Assembly: GCA_002344975.1 (NCBI GenBank) | Contig: DDUV01000120.1 | Coordinates: forward strand, 39,143 to 103,142 | DNA length: 64,000 bases | Origin: Saprospiraceae bacterium UBA2329 | GTDB taxonomy: Bacteria; Bacteroidota; Bacteroidia; Chitinophagales; Saprospiraceae | Direction: 5' to 3' | Position numbers and translations under genes: made by a program | Part shown: in pieces, positions 62,857-64,000 of the stretch | Layout of the letters: each line of letters opens with the position of its first letter | How positions within the stretch are numbered: the first letter of the stretch is position 1 | Notes under the pieces: generated by a model | Told to the model about the DNA's origin: nothing | The model's database searches: none | What the model saw: the letters and a program-made list of their open reading frames with translations, nothing else

Positions 62857-62971
62857 AGTGTCGTTCTTAATAAAAAGTACTTGGGAAGTACATACCGGCA
62901 AAATGTCCAACTGCACGGTTCAAGTTCACTATTGTGTTGTTGTTCTTTCGTCCTTCAAATTCCCTTTACAA

Positions 62972-63055
62972 GATAAAACAGGGGCGCAGACACTAATTGC
63001 CCTACGCCCCTGTTACACTTTATCTGTCCGAACAACTATTCAGGTTGTTCTTTTT
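62972..63055. terminator. Paired hairpins downstream of the dockerin-like T9SS gene
   Basis: ACAGGGGCG (62978-62986) pairs with CGCCCCTGT (63005-63013), extended by GATAAA/TTTATC, and GAACAAC (63030-63036) pairs with GTTGTTC (63044-63050) followed on the plus strand by TTTTT. On the minus strand the first stem ends in TGTTTTATC and can terminate the gene that stops at 63068. Confidence 0.75.
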
Positions 63056-63067
63056 GACACTTAACCC

Positions 63068-64000
63068 TTATCTCGTCAACACCATTTTACGAGTTGCGGT
63101 GAAGTCTCCGCTGATCAGCGTGTATTGCAGCACGCCTGCCGGCAGGTCTTCTCCATCCAACTGAATCTGGTGCATTCCACGTCCGTACTCGCCCTTGAAG
63201 ACTTTGAGTACGCGGCCTCTCACATCCGTGATGGTCAGCGTAGCCTCGCCGGCATTGGGCAGGTAGAACCCGATCGTCGTCTTGCCCGCAAATGGGTTGG
63301 GCTGGTTCTGGTACAGCGCATACTCCTCCGTCAACTCGCGGCTGCCGAAGTTCAGCGATACATCCAATGTGCGGCTGTTGCGGTCGTAAGCCTCGGCTCT
63401 GGTCAGGCGGCTGCTTACACTCAACAGGTCGCTGAGCTTACCGGAGGCCGTGGCGCGGAACACAAGGGTGAACAGCACCTCGTCGGACTTGATCCGGTTG
63501 CCGGCATTCATTTCGTGCCAGCTCATCGTAATCATGCCCTCGCTTACATAGCGCAAACCGAAGTTGCCTTCTTTCGCCACGCCGTATTCGATGTTGTCCA
63601 AGCTCAGTGCCGTGCGATCAAAGCCCAGCGTCAACTGGTAGCCCATGATGCGCTCCATGTCTTTGCCGCGGAAGGCTACTTTCACTTCCTCACCGGCTTT
63701 CACTGCGCGCTCTTCCAAATCGAATCCGAAGGTACCTTGTACGTTGCGGTCTTCAACGGAAGCCAGATTCGGAACCACGGTGCCGTTTACATCGCCGATC
63801 TTCACGGCTACGAAGTCGCGGCCCAGTACGTCGCCTTGCAGGTCGTTCTCATTGATGACTTCCGGGAACTGCTCGAACCACGGGTTGGTCGGTACCGGGA
63901 ACGTGTAGCTCGTCGGTACGAATCTCCAACTGGTGTTGTTCGGCAGATCATCAACGATGCTCAGGATCAGGCGGCGAATCATGATGATGTCGCTCGTAGT
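63068..64000 (-). CDS. Dockerin/cohesin-like T9SS protein, C-terminal part
   Basis: The frame runs off the right edge; at least 310 residues are visible. The first part reads TTSDIIMIRRLILSI, which is like a type I dockerin repeat, then VAVKIGDVNGTV, a second half of that kind. A cohesin-like beta domain follows (VKVAFRGKDMERIMGYQLTLGF, EVLFTLVFRATASG) and a T9SS domain (YQNQPNPFAGKTTIGFYLP, GRGMHQIQLDGEDLPAGVLQYTL). It is probably the end of a large secreted protein. No start in the window should be used; ATG 63982 is internal. Confidence 0.85.
   Translation of the reverse strand, partial: TTSDIIMIRRLILSIVDDLPNNTSWRFVPTSYTFPVPTNPWFEQFPEVINENDLQGDVLGRDFVAVKIGDVNGTVVPNLASVEDRNVQGTFGFDLEERAVKAGEEVKVAFRGKDMERIMGYQLTLGFDRTALSLDNIEYGVAKEGNFGLRYVSEGMITMSWHEMNAGNRIKSDEVLFTLVFRATASGKLSDLLSVSSRLTRAEAYDRNSRTLDVSLNFGSRELTEEYALYQNQPNPFAGKTTIGFYLPNAGEATLTITDVRGRVLKVFKGEYGRGMHQIQLDGEDLPAGVLQYTLISGDFTATRKMVLTR

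Overview
The window looks like a Bacteroidota chromosome, most plausibly of the Saprospiria type. This is inferred from seven proteins with type IX secretion (T9SS) C-terminal sorting domains, two SprB-like repeat adhesins, promoters of the TAnnTTTG type and the lack of clear Shine-Dalgarno sites. No rRNA, tRNA, transposase, prophage or CRISPR array was seen.

Layout. 1-2.8 kb (minus): the start of a membrane sensor-like protein, then hypE and hypD with no other hydrogenase genes. 3.0-5.7 kb (plus): trmN6, a T4 Rnl1-like RNA ligase and a T4 Pnkp-like kinase/phosphatase, which together look like an RNA-repair operon. 5.8-12 kb: two divergent T9SS-exported beta-propeller/BNR proteins. 12.2-17 kb (plus): a SusA-like GH13 enzyme, then acpP-fabF-rnc and a small conserved protein. 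17-19.3 kb: two translationally coupled cyclophilin lipoproteins and a Spy-like periplasmic protein. 19.4-30.9 kb (minus): two SprB-like adhesins, each with 16 colinear repeats. 31.5-38.4 kb: a PD40-like secreted protein, a metal-binding lipoprotein, two ECF sigma factors (one with a small partner), mutS2 and a lipoprotein.

38.4-43.2 kb (minus): an M16 peptidase whose promoter region is duplicated as a ~207-bp direct repeat around a PIN toxin-antitoxin pair; next to the distal copy is the 5' remnant of a TIR-domain gene. 43.2-47.2 kb (plus): a di-heme cytochrome lipoprotein, a 2Fe-2S ferredoxin, a block of minisatellites, prmA and a VapBC-like pair. 47.3-58 kb (plus): a 1514-residue exported protein of unknown function, an N-carbamoylputrescine amidase, a T9SS trypsin-like protease and trhO. 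58-64 kb (minus): a YkgJ-type cysteine-cluster protein, an AT-rich pair (B12-type radical SAM protein and T9SS protein), galE, a small conserved protein and the C-terminal part of a dockerin/cohesin-like T9SS protein that runs off the window.

The two most notable loci are the RNA-repair operon at 3.0-5.7 kb and the repeat-bracketed toxin-antitoxin cassette with the truncated TIR gene at 41.3-42.7 kb.
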